DNA from: Bacillota bacterium
Lineage (GTDB): Bacteria; Bacillota; Negativicutes; Sporomusales; Sporomusaceae
Assembly (NCBI GenBank): GCA_017889705.1
Contig: JAGGAB010000029.1
Coordinates: 1-50,505, forward strand
Reading direction: 5' to 3'
Length of the DNA stretch: 50,505 bases
Shown: positions 23,952 to 34,429 of the stretch, in pieces
Layout of the letters: every line of letters starts with the position of its first letter
Position numbering within the stretch: position 1 is the first letter of the stretch
Notes under the pieces: generated by a model
Seen by the model: the letters and a program-made list of their open reading frames with translations, nothing else
The model's database searches: none
What the model was told of the DNA's origin: nothing
Translations under genes and position numbers: made by a program

Positions 23952-26627
23952 TTAAATTTTTTCAACCTTAACGGCAGCTACTTTATATTCATACGTTTTG
24001 GTCGTTTTATCCAGGTTGCTGCTGGTAAGCTCGTTAGTTGGAGTTTCCAGGTAATGGAAGGACATCCATACAACTCCTGGCGGCACACGGTCAGTAACCC
24101 AGGCTTTGGTTTGTACTGTGCCGCGTCGTGAAGAAACACGGATAACTTCCTGATTTTCAATACCCAGACGCTTGGCATCATCAGGATGAACCATAGCTTG
24201 TTCTTCAGAACGGAAGTCGGTCAGTGTTTTAGAATAGCCCGGAGTAGTGATGTTGTAATGATAGAGAATGCGGCCTGTGCTCAACAGGAACGGATACTCG
24301 GCATCAGGTTCTTCACCAGGAGGTTGATGATCAATCGGCATAAAACGGGCAATGCCGCAGGTGAACTTACCTTTGTCATGCAGATATTTGGTGCCAGGGT
24401 GGTTTCGGTCAGGAACCGGCCACTGCAGACCGCTTTCGTCCAGACGGTCAAAGGAAACACCGCCGTAGATAGGACTGAGTGATGCCATTTCATCCATGAT
24501 CTCACTGGGATGACTATAAGACATCTGGTAACCCATCCGGGTGGATAAATCCATCAGAATCTGCCAGTCAGGGCGGCTGTTGCCGATCGGGTTAATAGCC
24601 TGACGAACCCGTTGAACGCGACGCTCGGTATTGGTAAAAGTACCATCTTTTTCAGCGAAGGAAGCGCCTGGCAGAACAACATCAGCTAATTTAGCCGTTT
24701 CAGTCAGGAACAGATTTTGTACAATCAGGAAATCCAAGTGTTTGAGTCCTTTGCGGACATGATTGGCATCGCCGTCAGTCAGCACGGGATCTTCGCCCAT
24801 AACATACATGGCCTTGAGCTCGCCGCTAATAGCTTTATCGAACATATCGGGAATCATAAGTCCCACTTTATTCGATAATTTTACGCCCCAAGCCTTTTCA
24901 AATTTATCTTGAACCATTGGGAAATCAACTTTTTGATAACCAGGGTAGACATTGGGTAATGCACCCATATCACAGGCACCCTGTACGTTGTTTTGACCAC
25001 GCATTGGGTTAAGGCCGGTATTGGGTCTGCCAATGTTGCCTGTCAGCAAAGTAAGATTGGCTAAACTCATAACATTATCTGTACCGCATACATGCTCGGT
25101 GATTCCCAATGTGTAAAAAACTTGAGCCGCTTCGGCAGTACCATAAATTTTAGCTGCTTCAAACAGTAAATATTTTGGTACGCCGGTGATAGTTTCTACA
25201 TATTCCGGGGTATATTTTTCCACGGTTTCTGCAACCTGCTCATAACCGCTGGTGCAGGCTTCAATAAAGGTTTTATCCTGCCAGCCTGATTTAATAATAA
25301 TATGCATCAGGCCGTTGATTAGAGCAATGTCGGTGCCGGGTTTCAAGCGCAGCCAAACATGGGCTTTGCCTGCCAGTTCGGTTTTGCGAGGATCAGCCAC
25401 TATGAGAGTAGCGCCGTTGCGCAGGGCTTGACGCATTTTTGCTCCGATAACAGGGTGGGCTTCTGTTGGGTTAGCCCCAATTACAAATAGAACTTTACTT
25501 TGGGGAATTTCGTTAATCGAGTTAGTCATGGCTCCAGAGCCGAATGAAGTGGCCAGACCGGCCACGGTGGGAGCGTGTCAGGTACGTGCGCAGTGATCAA
25601 CATTATTGGTACCGATCACTGCGCGCATAAATTTTTGCATGAGGTAATTATCTTCATTAACGCACCGGGCAGAACTGAGTGCTGCAACAGCATCGCCGCC
25701 ATAGGTGGTTTTTATTTCACCGAGTTTGCCGGCAATGAGATCAAGAGCTTCATCCCAGCTAGCCTCGACAAATTCGCCATCTTTTTTAATTAATGGTGTG
25801 GTTAGACGTTCAGGACTATGAATATAGTCAATGCCAAAGCGGCCTTTTACGCAGGTAAGACGGCCGTTAACCGGACTGGTTAGGTTGGAAGTAACACCAA
25901 TTACCTTGTCATTTTTTACATTTAGATCGAAGTTGCAGCCCACTCCGCAGAAGGGGCAGGTAGTTTTTACTTTTTTATCAGGTATGCCGGCATTATGCAT
26001 AGGCTTTTCGGTCAAGGCGCCTACCGGGCAAGCCGATACACAAGTCCCGCAGAACACACAACTGGATGAGTCGACCATTGGCTGGTCAAAAGCCGGTGCT
26101 ACTTTGGTATCAAAGCCACGGTTAGTCCATTCAAGCGTATCGCAGCATTGTATTTCGCGGCAGACCCGAACGCAACGACCGCAGAGAATACATTTATTAT
26201 TGTCGCGGATAATGAAAGGATTGTTATCATCAATTGCATATTGACGGCGTTCGCCATCAAACCGGATTTCGCGGACACCAAGCTGGCTGGCAAGTGTTTG
26301 AAGTTCGCAGTCGAGGTTGCGCTGGCAGGACAAGCAATCCTGAGGATGATTGGCAAGCATAAGCTCAACAACACTTTTACGGGCTTCACGAATAACTGCT
26401 GATGTGGTGCGTACAACCAGACCTTCTGTTGCCGGATAGGTACAGGCGGTAACTAGCCCTCGGGCACCTTCTACCTCCACGACACAGACCCGGCAGGCAC
26501 CTTCTGGGGTTAAATCAGCAAGATGGCACAAAGTAGGGATATTTACTCCTGCTAGCTTGGCAGCCTCTAATACAGTACTTCCTTCAGGGGCTTCAATGAT
26601 TTGGCTGTCAATCGTTAACTTGACCAT
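23952..26627 (-). CDS. fdhA: Formate dehydrogenase FdhA, selenoprotein with N-terminal HydA-like Fe-S domains
   Basis: Catalytic subunit of a soluble formate dehydrogenase of the clostridial ~890-residue type. Seen: 891 residues when the TGA at 25578-25580 is read as selenocysteine (residue 350, context HCART-U-HAPTVAGL). N-terminus: [2Fe-2S] C34/C45/C48/C62; His-ligated cluster H94-C98-C101-C107; two [4Fe-4S] motifs (C146-C156 and C190-C200). The FdhF-type part then starts at TTCPFCGVGC. A SECIS hairpin with a GGTCT loop follows the TGA. The gene is alone on the minus strand with its own promoter and terminator. No NuoF/NuoE-like partner is adjacent; it may share a hydrogenase or HydB-type subunit, or use ferredoxin directly. 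Confidence 0.93.
25549..25580 (-). promoter_or_regulatory. SECIS element of fdhA with its UGA codon
   Basis: On the minus strand the TGA (25580-25578) is followed by a perfect 6-bp hairpin GTGGCC / GGCCAC with loop GGTCT (25549-25565). It has the same loop and similar spacing as in fdhF1. Confidence 0.87.
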
Positions 26628-26782
26628 TACCTGTGTTCACACTCCTTATGGTAGTATCGGGTATACTAAGAGGAACTGCAAAAAAATTCGTACATTTAAA
26701 ATAAAAAATTCGACGAAATTTTATGTTATCCTCCTTCCTGGAATCGGGATTTGCAAGCAGTTATGTATTTGCAGAATACCTC

Positions 26783-26812
26783 ATTATATATATTGTAAGA
26801 ATTAATTGACAA
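26783..26812 (-). promoter_or_regulatory. Sigma-A-like promoter for fdhA
   Basis: On the minus strand, TTGTCA (complement of 26807-26812) and TATAAT (complement of 26783-26788) are 18 nt apart. The predicted leader to the fdhA ATG is about 150 nt. I see no recognisable riboswitch in it. Confidence 0.6.
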
Positions 26813-26941
26813 TAGAGCCAACTTATTATTCTGAATGGCAAGAATATTGTGCCGAAACAACCTGGACACCAACCGGATTGTAATAAAGTGGAATTTACAA
26901 ACAAATGTTGGTAAAAGAAAGGGGGGCAAGAACACACTGCG

Positions 26942-26970
26942 TTGACATTAATAATACCATTTATTATAAT
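26942..26970 (+). promoter_or_regulatory. Consensus sigma-A promoter for mobA
   Basis: TTGACA (26942-26947), exactly 17 nt, then TATAAT (26965-26970): a perfect consensus match, 39 nt before the mobA start codon. It is divergent from fdhA. Confidence 0.85.
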
Positions 26971-27008
26971 TAAACCAAATGTCTATTGGAGATGGAGCGC
27001 TGGTTTAG

Positions 27009-27653
27009 TTGAGTGATTTCAAACAGAACCCCAGGTGGCGGAATACGATTACTCCGTTCATATTGTCTGGAGGGAAAAGCCGGCGAATGGGGCAAAACAA
27101 GTCATTTGTATTACTGGATGGCAAACCACTGATTGAGATTGTTTTGGAAAAGATCTCTAATATATTTGAAAGAAAACCGGTTATTATCACTAATCATATG
27201 GAAGAATATGAGTATCTGGGCTGCGAAATGGTTAGTGATCTTATTAAAGACAAGGGACCGCTGGGTGGCATACATACAGCTTTGCTTCATTCGCCTACAC
27301 CCTATGTGTTTATTATTGCCTGTGATATGCCGTTTATTGCCCGGTTTTTTATTGAGTATATGGCAAAAAGGCTTGGGCAGGAAGATGTCCTTATTCCTCA
27401 TAATGGTGAAAATGTGGAGCCTTTGCATGCCCTCTATTCAAAAGATTGTCTGCCGGCTATTGAAAGGCATCTTCATGAAGAACATCGCTGTGTACAGGCT
27501 TTTTTTCAGGATATAACCATTAAGTATATTGTCCAAGCTGAGATGGCAAGCCTACAGCTGCCAGATTACTATTTTTTGAATGTAAATACTTCATCAGATT
27601 TAGCGAAAGCGAAAGCTTGGCTAGAACAAGGGCTCACTGATGCAAAATATTGA
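27009..27653 (+). CDS. mobA: Molybdenum cofactor guanylyltransferase MobA
   Basis: Transfers GMP from GTP to Mo-molybdopterin to build (bis-)MGD for formate dehydrogenase. Seen: 214 residues; nucleotidyltransferase signature LSGGKSRRMGQNK (19-31); DKGPLGGIHTAL; IIACDMPFI with the metal-binding Asp; and a C-terminal FLNVNTSSDLAKA, the usual MobA ending. The TTG at 27009 is the best start available; GGAG lies farther upstream than usual, so the start is moderately certain. It has its own consensus promoter and faces away from fdhA, which needs this cofactor. Confidence 0.92.
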   Translation: MSDFKQNPRWRNTITPFILSGGKSRRMGQNKSFVLLDGKPLIEIVLEKISNIFERKPVIITNHMEEYEYLGCEMVSDLIKDKGPLGGIHTALLHSPTPYVFIIACDMPFIARFFIEYMAKRLGQEDVLIPHNGENVEPLHALYSKDCLPAIERHLHEEHRCVQAFFQDITIKYIVQAEMASLQLPDYYFLNVNTSSDLAKAKAWLEQGLTDAKY

Positions 27654-27678
27654 CATCACTTACTGGGAAAAGTATAAT
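27650..27678 (+). promoter_or_regulatory. Consensus sigma-A promoter for T-box-valS
   Basis: TTGACA (27650-27655), 17 nt, TATAAT (27673-27678), overlapping the mobA stop codon. The predicted start near 27685 sits just before the T-box leader. Confidence 0.85.
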
Positions 27679-27699
27679 AAAACTAATTTGACATACTAA

Positions 27700-27940
27700 A
27701 TGGCGAAGAATGGAAGAGTAGGCTAACGTGTCTGCATAGAGAGGGGGTCCTTGGCTGAAAGACTCCTCAGAACGTAAGTTGAAGGTCATCCAGGAGCTGC
27801 CGCGCTGAACAGTGAGTAGGCGTGGACGGATTGCCCCGTTACGGCAGTGCGAGTGTCCAGTTTTTTTAGCTGGAAAACAAGGTGGTATCGCGGAAGTTAA
27901 GCTCTTTCGTCCTTAGAGGGATGAAAGGCTTTTTTATTTT
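27700..27940 (+). ncRNA. T-box riboswitch leader of valS
   Basis: tRNA-sensing leader that controls valS by antitermination when tRNA-Val is uncharged. Seen: an AGTAGGCTAACGTG AG-box-like segment near 27715, a long stem I region, the T-box AAGGTGGTATCGCGG at 27879-27893, and a terminator stem (AAGCTCTTTCGTCC with GGATGAAAGGCTT) ending in a T-run at 27930-27935. A possible specifier codon is GTC (Val) at 27785-27787; it is followed by A, as is usual, but I assigned it by eye only. Confidence 0.88.
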
Positions 27941-27971
27941 CTTACTAAGAGAAGTGCTTTAAGGAGGCATT

Positions 27972-30632
27972 ATGGAACAAGAACAAACCAACACGATTTC
28001 AACTGTGTATGATCCGCAGGCGGTAGAAGCCAAATGGTATAAATTCTGGGAAGACAATAAGCTGTTTCATGCTGAAGTAGATAAGGATAAACAGCCTTTC
28101 AGTATTGTAATCCCGCCGCCTAATGTTACAGGTCAACTGCATATGGGACATGCGCTTGATAATACACTGCAAGACATTCTGATTCGTTTTAAGCGACTGC
28201 AAGGCTATAATACTTTGTGGATGCCGGGAACAGACCATGCTGGTATTGCCACTCAGATTAAAGTGGAAGAAGTGCTGGCCGGAGAGGGCAAGACTCGCTA
28301 TGACTTGGGGCGTGAACCCTTTATTGACAAGGTCTGGGAATGGAAAGAGCAATATGGCAGCCGGATCTTAAATCAGCTTAAACGTCTGGGCGCTTCCTGT
28401 GACTGGGAGCGCGAACGCTTTACCATGGATGACGGCTGTTCTAAAGCTGTGCGTGAGGTTTTCGTAAGCTTGTATGAGCAGGGACTTATTTATCAAGGAC
28501 ACCGTATCACTAACTGGTGTCCGCGCTGCAATACGGCATTAAGTGATATCGAAGTAGAACATGAGGAAAAACCGGGTCATCTTTATCATGTCCGCTATTT
28601 AGTTGAAGGGACTGAGGATGAGTATGTTACTGTTGCTACTACTCGGCCTGAGACCATTTTAGGCGACAGCGGCGTTGCTGTTCATCCAGAGGATGCGCGC
28701 TACAAACAACTTGTCGGCAAGAATTTAATCCTGCCAATTGTTGGCCGGCGCCTGCCGCTGGTAGCCGATGAATATGTTGATCCTTCTTTTGGTACAGGGG
28801 CAGTAAAAGTTACTCCGGCCCATGATCCCAATGACTTTGATATGGGTCTAAGACATAAACTTCCTGAAATTATTGTTATAAATCCGGATGGTACAATGGC
28901 AGCCGATACCGGCAAGTATGCAGGGCTGGATCGTTATGAATGCCGTAAAGCGTTAGTTGCCGATTTAAAAGAAGCGGGTTATCTTGTTAAAATTGACGAA
29001 CATAATCATGCTGTCGGCCATTGTCAGCGCTGTAGCACCGTAGTGGAGCCATTAGTGTCCAAACAATGGTTTGTCAAAATGGAACCGCTGGCTAAACCGG
29101 CAATTGAAGCGGTAACTTCCAGCCAAATTCAATTTGTGCCTGAGCGCTTTACCAAAATCTATACCAACTGGCTGGAAAACATCCGTGACTGGTGTATTTC
29201 CCGGCAAATCTGGTGGGGACATCGTATTCCTGCCTGGTATTGTGAGTGTGGTGAAGTTACTGTATCACGTGAGGACATTACAGTTTGCCCTAAGTGCGGC
29301 GGCACGGTTGAACAGGATTCAGATGTGCTTGATACTTGGTTTAGCTCGGGATTATGGCCATTTTCCACCATGGGCTGGCCTAGTGATACCGCTGAACTTA
29401 AGCAGTTCTATCCGACAAGCGTGCTGGTAACCGGTTATGATATCATTTTCTTCTGGGTAGCCAGAATGATTATGATGGGACTTAAGTTCCAGGAGGATAT
29501 TCCGTTTAAGCATGTATTTATCCATGGCTTAGTCCGGGACAGCCAGGGGCGGAAGATGAGCAAGTCGCTAGGCAACGGTATTGATCCTTTGGACGTAATT
29601 GATAAGTATGGTGCTGACACGCTGCGGTTCATGCTGATAACCGGCAATACCCCGGGTAATGACATGCGCTTTTACTGGGAACGAGTTGAGTCCAGCCGGA
29701 ACTTTGCAAATAAAATATGGAATGCTTCACGATTTGTGCTGATGAATTTGGAGGACTTCGATCCAGAGTTTACGCCTGACCAAAGCGCATTTACGTTGGC
29801 TGACCGCTGGATCCTAAGCCGCTATAATGCAACAGTTGCAGATGTTACGCGCAACCTGGAACGTTTTGAGCTTGGGGAAGCCGCTCGCATGGTATATGAA
29901 TTCATCTGGGATGAATTCTGTGACTGGTACATTGAGTTGGCCAAGAGCCGGCTTTACAATAAAGAAGATGTTGAAAGCCGTAAAGTTGCCCAGTATCTAT
30001 TGAACTATGTACTTAGCAACACACTGGTACTGCTGCATCCCTTTATGCCATTTATTACCGAAGCGATTTGGCAGAGTTTGCCGCACAAAGGGCTTAGCAT
30101 AATGACTGCCGGCTGGCCGACAGAAGACAAGAAGCTTGCCAAACCGGAAGATGAACAGTTGATGAACGTCATTATGGAAACTATTAAGTCAGTGCGCAAT
30201 ATGCGGGCTGAAGTTAATGTTCACCCTGGTAAGAAGAGCCAGGTAATTTTGAAAATGGCTTCTAATGAACTCAAAGCGCAAATGGAAGCAAACATCAGCT
30301 ATCTGGCAACCTTGGCGGCTGCCGAGCCGATAAGCATCCTTGCTGCCAGTGAAGCAACACCCGAAAATGCTATGACGGCAGTGGCCAGCGGTGTTGAAAT
30401 TTATCTACCGCTCAAAGGACTTATTGACGTCGAAAAAGAAACAGCCCGCCTGAACAAAGAACTTGGCAATCTGGAAAAAGAACTCTCCCGGATTAGCGGA
30501 AAACTCAATAATGCAGGCTTTACGGCCAAAGCTCCGGCTGACGTTATTGAAAAGGAAAAAGCTAAACAGGCAGAATATGTGGAAAAACAGACTGCCATTA
30601 AAGAACGTTTGGTGTATTTGGCTCAGTTATAA
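27972..30632 (+). CDS. valS: Valyl-tRNA synthetase
   Basis: Class Ia aminoacyl-tRNA synthetase that charges tRNA-Val. Seen: 886 residues, the usual size; HIGH-type motif in [24 protein letters not shown]; the CP1 editing domain ([17 protein letters not shown]); zinc-like [10 protein letters not shown] and CECGEV...CPKCGG pairs; KMSKS in [14 protein letters not shown]; and a C-terminal coiled coil (from about 810) as in bacterial ValRS. AAGGAGGC lies 5-6 nt before the ATG. A T-box leader precedes it and folC follows after 33 nt. Confidence 0.97.
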   Translation: MEQEQTNTISTVYDPQAVEAKWYKFWEDNKLFHAEVDKDKQPFSIVIPPPNVTGQLHMGHALDNTLQDILIRFKRLQGYNTLWMPGTDHAGIATQIKVEEVLAGEGKTRYDLGREPFIDKVWEWKEQYGSRILNQLKRLGASCDWERERFTMDDGCSKAVREVFVSLYEQGLIYQGHRITNWCPRCNTALSDIEVEHEEKPGHLYHVRYLVEGTEDEYVTVATTRPETILGDSGVAVHPEDARYKQLVGKNLILPIVGRRLPLVADEYVDPSFGTGAVKVTPAHDPNDFDMGLRHKLPEIIVINPDGTMAADTGKYAGLDRYECRKALVADLKEAGYLVKIDEHNHAVGHCQRCSTVVEPLVSKQWFVKMEPLAKPAIEAVTSSQIQFVPERFTKIYTNWLENIRDWCISRQIWWGHRIPAWYCECGEVTVSREDITVCPKCGGTVEQDSDVLDTWFSSGLWPFSTMGWPSDTAELKQFYPTSVLVTGYDIIFFWVARMIMMGLKFQEDIPFKHVFIHGLVRDSQGRKMSKSLGNGIDPLDVIDKYGADTLRFMLITGNTPGNDMRFYWERVESSRNFANKIWNASRFVLMNLEDFDPEFTPDQSAFTLADRWILSRYNATVADVTRNLERFELGEAARMVYEFIWDEFCDWYIELAKSRLYNKEDVESRKVAQYLLNYVLSNTLVLLHPFMPFITEAIWQSLPHKGLSIMTAGWPTEDKKLAKPEDEQLMNVIMETIKSVRNMRAEVNVHPGKKSQVILKMASNELKAQMEANISYLATLAAAEPISILAASEATPENAMTAVASGVEIYLPLKGLIDVEKETARLNKELGNLEKELSRISGKLNNAGFTAKAPADVIEKEKAKQAEYVEKQTAIKERLVYLAQL

Positions 30633-30665
30633 TCATTTAGTACCTAAAAAACGGAGGTGCAGTAG

Positions 30666-31949
30666 ATGAATTATGAACAAACCCTGGCCTATCTTGAAAA
30701 TTTGAGTAAATTTGGTATTAACCTGGGAATGGCTCGTATTGAGCGGCTGCTTGAGCTCATGCAGCATCCAGAACGCCGGTTTAAAACCATTCATGTTACC
30801 GGCACAAATGGTAAAGGTTCTACAACAGCCATGTTATCTGCTATTTTGACTGCCAGCGGCATCAAAAACGGAATGTATACCTCACCCCATCTTCATGATT
30901 ATCCGGAACGGATGGTTGTCAATGGACAGCAAATAACCAGGGAAGAATTTGCCCGGTCAATTACTTATACCAATCAGTTTGTTGAGCAAATGCTACAAGA
31001 AGGTTTTGAGCAGCCAACAGAATTTGAGGTAATTACTGCCGCCGCGTTTTATTATTTCGCGGCAGTTGGGGTTGAGTATGCCGTTATCGAAGTCGGCTTG
31101 GGCGGACTTTTGGACTCGACCAATGTTATTATTCCGCAAGTATCGATAATTACCAATGTTACGCTGGAACATACTGATCGCTGCGGCTCTACTATTGCCG
31201 ATGTCGCCCGGCATAAAGCCGGCATCATTAAAGACGGTGTACCGGTAGTAACGGCTGCTAAAGGGGAACCGCTTGACATAATCAAGAAAACGGCGGCTGA
31301 AAAAGGTGCCAGAGTCTATGTTAAAGAGGAACAGTTTACCAGCAAATTTATGGGGATGGACAATGGTAAGCAACAAATATTTGTTGATGCCGGCGAACTT
31401 GGTCAAGTCGAAAGTGTATTGAATCTTATTGGCTGTCATCAATTGGAAAATAGCTCGGTTGCGATTGCGACTGCATTACTGTTGAAAAATGATGAGCGGC
31501 GTATTACGGTGGAGGCTATTAAGAGCGCATTGGCGGTGGTACGTTGGCCTGGACGCTTTGAAATGGTTCCTGGCAGCCCGATGATTGTAATTGACGGTGC
31601 GCATAATCCAGATGGTGCTCGAGTGCTGCGGCAAAACCTGGATCAGGTCTTTGCGGGACGTGAAATAACCTTTGCGTTGGGTATTCTTCGCGATAAGGAC
31701 GTTTCCGGGATTATTCGTGAACTTATCCGAACCACTGATACGGTTGTTACAGTGCAGCCTTTATCATACCGGGCGGCAACTCCGGAAGAAATTGCCAGGG
31801 AAATTGAAGCCAAACATGTTGAGGCAGCAGCCTCTATTGAAAGCGGTATTGAGAGAGCCAAACAATTGGCTAGTACTGACGGGGTGGTTTGTGTTGCTGG
31901 TTCGCTTTACTTAATCGGTGAGGCGCGGCAGGTTATTTTTAATAAGTAG
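30666..31949 (+). CDS. folC: Folylpolyglutamate synthase / dihydrofolate synthase FolC
   Basis: ATP-dependent ligase of the Mur family that adds glutamate to folates, and may also make dihydrofolate from dihydropteroate. Seen: 427 residues; P-loop GTNGKGSTTAM near 43-53; TSPHLHDYPERM; EVGLGGLLDSTN; TNVTLEHTDRCGSTIADVARHKAGIIK; and DGAHNPDGA in the C-terminal domain. ACGGAGGTGCAGTAG precedes the ATG. valS-folC is a common pair in Firmicutes. It fits the heavy folate demand implied by metF and the pab genes. Confidence 0.95.
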   Translation: MNYEQTLAYLENLSKFGINLGMARIERLLELMQHPERRFKTIHVTGTNGKGSTTAMLSAILTASGIKNGMYTSPHLHDYPERMVVNGQQITREEFARSITYTNQFVEQMLQEGFEQPTEFEVITAAAFYYFAAVGVEYAVIEVGLGGLLDSTNVIIPQVSIITNVTLEHTDRCGSTIADVARHKAGIIKDGVPVVTAAKGEPLDIIKKTAAEKGARVYVKEEQFTSKFMGMDNGKQQIFVDAGELGQVESVLNLIGCHQLENSSVAIATALLLKNDERRITVEAIKSALAVVRWPGRFEMVPGSPMIVIDGAHNPDGARVLRQNLDQVFAGREITFALGILRDKDVSGIIRELIRTTDTVVTVQPLSYRAATPEEIAREIEAKHVEAAASIESGIERAKQLASTDGVVCVAGSLYLIGEARQVIFNK

Positions 31950-31979
31950 ACAAGTTAACGTTAATTGTATATAATAAAG

Positions 31980-32011
31980 ACTGGCGCTTGGGGATTCGTT
32001 CAAGCGCCAGT
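31980..32011 (+). terminator. Terminator after folC
   Basis: A perfect 11-bp stem ACTGGCGCTTG / CAAGCGCCAGT with a 10-nt loop is followed by TTCTTTGTT, 30 nt after the folC stop. Confidence 0.8.
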
Positions 32012-32110
32012 TTCTTTGTTCTATTTTTTTTATAGGGTAAAGCATACCCTAAATATGTAAATAATAAACTATAGTAAACTAAACGAAAATGAAAAACCGT
32101 AGGTGAAAGT

Positions 32111-33349
32111 GTGTACACAGCATATTCAATTAACCGCCAACCCCAATATCGTCTCGACTATTTGATAGAATGTAGTATTTTGGCGGTTGCCTTTTTTTTA
32201 CCGTTATCACTGGATGCCACCACTATATTTTTAGGTGTGGGGACAGCCTTATGGGCAACCAAAATGATAGTTGCCCGAAAACTCTTGTTAAAACGCACGC
32301 CGTTTGATGCGATTATTGCTGTTTTGGTTATTTTATCAGCTGCTTCTATTACTGCGTCACCGGACAGGGGCTTTAGCTTTTATAATTATTATCATCATAT
32401 GGGGCGGTACATAGTATTATATTACCTTGTTGTCAATAATCTTAATTCCTTGCAGCAAGTGCGTCGGTTAGTGTGGTCGGTGATGGCATCGGCCGTGCTG
32501 GTATCTATGTATGGTTTTTATCAATATGTGCATGGTGTAGATATATCAAATTTTCAATGGGTAGACGGAGAGCAGTTTCCTGATCTTAAAGTCCGGGTTT
32601 TTTCCACACTACAAAACCCTAATTTATTAGCCGGTTTTTTAGTGGCGGTCATGTCATTGGCTGTTGGTCAGGGACTGTATGCGGAAAGCGTAAAAAGCAA
32701 ACTGGCGCTCTTGGGGCTGTTTGCTGTCCTTGGAACCTGCCTAGTGCTTACCTATTCGCGTGGGGCATGGCTTAGTCTCGTAATCGTTGCAGCTATTTGC
32801 GGACGCTTTTATAATCGGAAAGTTTTGTGGCTGCTGCTGGTGGTTCCTCTGGTTGTCTTCTTCTCTCAGGATGCAGTTATGGGTCGTATTATATCTATTT
32901 TTAACCCTACAGACACTTCCTCAACCTTGCGGATTGCTTTGTGGGAAAGCACAATTGCCATGATTATGGATAATCCGCTCTTCGGAATCGGTTGGGGTGC
33001 GTACTGGTTGGTATATCCTGAATATGATTTCTTCTTGAATAATCCTGATGCCCGGATTGTGCATGCCCATAACATGTACCTGCATATTGCCGCTGAAATT
33101 GGCATACCTGGGCTGGTTGCATTTTTAGCCATTCTTTATGGACATACTAAGAAAGCTGTAGATGTGTTAAGCCAAACCAACAATCGTCGGGTGGCAGGCT
33201 TACTGCTCGGGATTGTAGCTGCGGTGCTTGGGCTGGCAGTCAATGGTTTTACGGATTATATTATGTTTAATGTGCAAATGTCGATGCTCTTTTGGCTGCT
33301 TAATGCTATTATTATTGCGATATGGCAGGGCCTGCACCATCACAATTAA
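32111..33349 (+). CDS. O-antigen ligase-like (WaaL/Wzy_C family) membrane protein
   Basis: Polytopic membrane protein of the O-antigen ligase/polymerase family, which joins or polymerises surface polysaccharide at the outer side of the inner membrane. Seen: 412 residues with about ten hydrophobic segments, a conserved LTYSRGAWLSL motif mid-protein, and a periplasmic-loop signature with GIGWGAYWL and HAHNMYLHIAAEIGIPGL, as in Wzy_C proteins. GTG start with GTAGGTG upstream. No other polysaccharide genes are nearby, so the substrate is unknown. Its presence fits an outer-membrane-bearing firmicute lineage such as Negativicutes. It has an AT-rich 100-nt upstream region and no clear operon partners. 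Confidence 0.82.
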   Translation: MYTAYSINRQPQYRLDYLIECSILAVAFFLPLSLDATTIFLGVGTALWATKMIVARKLLLKRTPFDAIIAVLVILSAASITASPDRGFSFYNYYHHMGRYIVLYYLVVNNLNSLQQVRRLVWSVMASAVLVSMYGFYQYVHGVDISNFQWVDGEQFPDLKVRVFSTLQNPNLLAGFLVAVMSLAVGQGLYAESVKSKLALLGLFAVLGTCLVLTYSRGAWLSLVIVAAICGRFYNRKVLWLLLVVPLVVFFSQDAVMGRIISIFNPTDTSSTLRIALWESTIAMIMDNPLFGIGWGAYWLVYPEYDFFLNNPDARIVHAHNMYLHIAAEIGIPGLVAFLAILYGHTKKAVDVLSQTNNRRVAGLLLGIVAAVLGLAVNGFTDYIMFNVQMSMLFWLLNAIIIAIWQGLHHHN

Positions 33350-33524
33350 AAGGGATAGCTGGCTAACCTGAGCAATTGGCTGAGTGCGGTAGATGTACAT
33401 TTGATAGCAATAAATTACCATGTATTTTTTTGGAAAAAAAACTAAATTATTTTGCGCGCAGCAGCAGGATTTAAAAATAATTGCGCGAATATACAAAAAT
33501 ATTAGGGCTATTTTTTATACTCTG

Positions 33525-33548
33525 AGGGGATTACCCCTTTAATTTTTA
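33525..33548 (+). terminator. Short hairpin with T-rich tail before the second hydrogenase operon
   Basis: AGGGG-ATTA-CCCCT at 33525-33538 is followed by TTTAATTTTT. It may end the WaaL-like transcript (176 nt upstream) or act in the leader of the next operon. The rest of the 33350-33605 gap is AT-rich and holds the Rex-like box. Confidence 0.45.
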
Positions 33549-33557
33549 TGCGAAATT

Positions 33558-33575
33558 TTGTGAAATTTCGAACAA
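33558..33575. promoter_or_regulatory. Candidate Rex operator upstream of the sensory/hydrogenase operon
   Basis: TTGTGAAATTTCGAACAA has a perfect left half (TTGTGAA) and a right half CGAACAA matching 5 of 7 consensus positions. It lies 30 nt before the first start codon of the operon and overlaps a CGAAATTT / AAATTTCG palindrome at 33551-33570. rex itself lies just downstream of this operon. Confidence 0.5.
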
Positions 33576-33605
33576 GCGCAAATTTTGGCTCATGGAGGTG
33601 CCCTA

Positions 33606-33986
33606 GTGAAACTGGCACAAATAAGAATTATGTTGGATGCCGAGGTACTCTGCGGGGTGGAATGGCTTGATAAAGACGTTAGGAGTGCATGCGGTTCAGA
33701 CCTGATGAGTGACGTTTTGGCCTTTACTAAAGAACAGGCACTTTTACTGACCGGTCTGACTAATATTCAAGTGATTCGTACTGCGGAAATGAGTGACCTA
33801 GTTGCCATTATGTTTGTACGCGGTAAACGGCCAGGGGCAGATGTTATTGAAATGGCGCGGAAAATGCAAATTCCGTTACTGACTACCAACAAGCCAATGT
33901 ATGAAGCTTGCGGGGTGCTATATGAAGATGGTCTGGCGGGTTGTTCGCTAAAGGAGGAACCTTGTTGTTGCCAGAGCAGGGAATAG
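33606..33986 (+). CDS. DRTGG-domain protein, first of two
   Basis: Small soluble protein of the DRTGG-like family, a domain of unknown ligand often found in regulatory proteins. Seen: 126 residues; SDVLAFTKEQALLLTGLTNIQVIRTAEMSDLVAIMFVRGKRP-type fold pattern (only the pattern is named here), IEMARKMQIPLLTTNKPMYEACGVLY and a C-terminal Cys cluster (EPCCCQ). The GTG at 33606 is chosen because GGAGGTG lies 5 nt upstream. It overlaps the next gene by 22 nt. The same family recurs at 35808. Their position around a sensory hydrogenase-like protein suggests signalling or redox regulation (inference). Confidence 0.7.
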   Translation: MKLAQIRIMLDAEVLCGVEWLDKDVRSACGSDLMSDVLAFTKEQALLLTGLTNIQVIRTAEMSDLVAIMFVRGKRPGADVIEMARKMQIPLLTTNKPMYEACGVLYEDGLAGCSLKEEPCCCQSRE

Positions 33987-34393
33987 AATTGGAATTTGCG
34001 TTAGAATCGGCAGATTTTAACGGTGCAGGGGAAGCCTCCAGTAGAATTAAACGAACTTTGCAGCAGCTCGGCGTACGTCCTGATATTATCAGACGCATTG
34101 CCATCAGCGCCTATGAAGCCGAGATGAATGTAATTATTCATGCATATCGCGGTGTAATGAGAGCCGAAATATATTCTGACCGTACTGAACTAGTTGTGGA
34201 TGATGAAGGTCCGGGAATTTCTGATGTTAGTTTGGCCATGCAGGTTGGATATTCTACTGCTCCCGACCATATCCGCGAAATGGGTTTTGGTGCCGGCATG
34301 GGATTACCCAATATGGTGCGGTGTACAGATAAGTTTGATATAAAAAGTGTTAAGGATGTTGGCACAAAGCTTAGTATGATCATTTATCACTAA
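33965..34393 (+). CDS. GHKL ATPase, anti-sigma-factor kinase-like (RsbW/SpoIIAB type)
   Basis: Serine-kinase-like ATPase of the anti-sigma regulatory family. Seen: 142 residues with SAYEAEMNVIIHAY (N-box), VDDEGPGISD (G1-type box) and GFGAGMGLPNMVRCTD (G2-type box), all ATP-lid motifs of GHKL proteins. AAAGGAGG at 33951-33957 precedes three successive TTG codons; 33965 has the best spacing. It overlaps the DRTGG gene by 22 nt, so the two are probably translationally coupled. In Bacillus, such proteins phosphorylate anti-sigma antagonists; the target here is unknown. Confidence 0.78.
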   Translation: MLPEQGIELEFALESADFNGAGEASSRIKRTLQQLGVRPDIIRRIAISAYEAEMNVIIHAYRGVMRAEIYSDRTELVVDDEGPGISDVSLAMQVGYSTAPDHIREMGFGAGMGLPNMVRCTDKFDIKSVKDVGTKLSMIIYH

Positions 34394-34429
34394 ACATAAA
34401 TATAAATGTAGGATATTTGTATAGATTGT

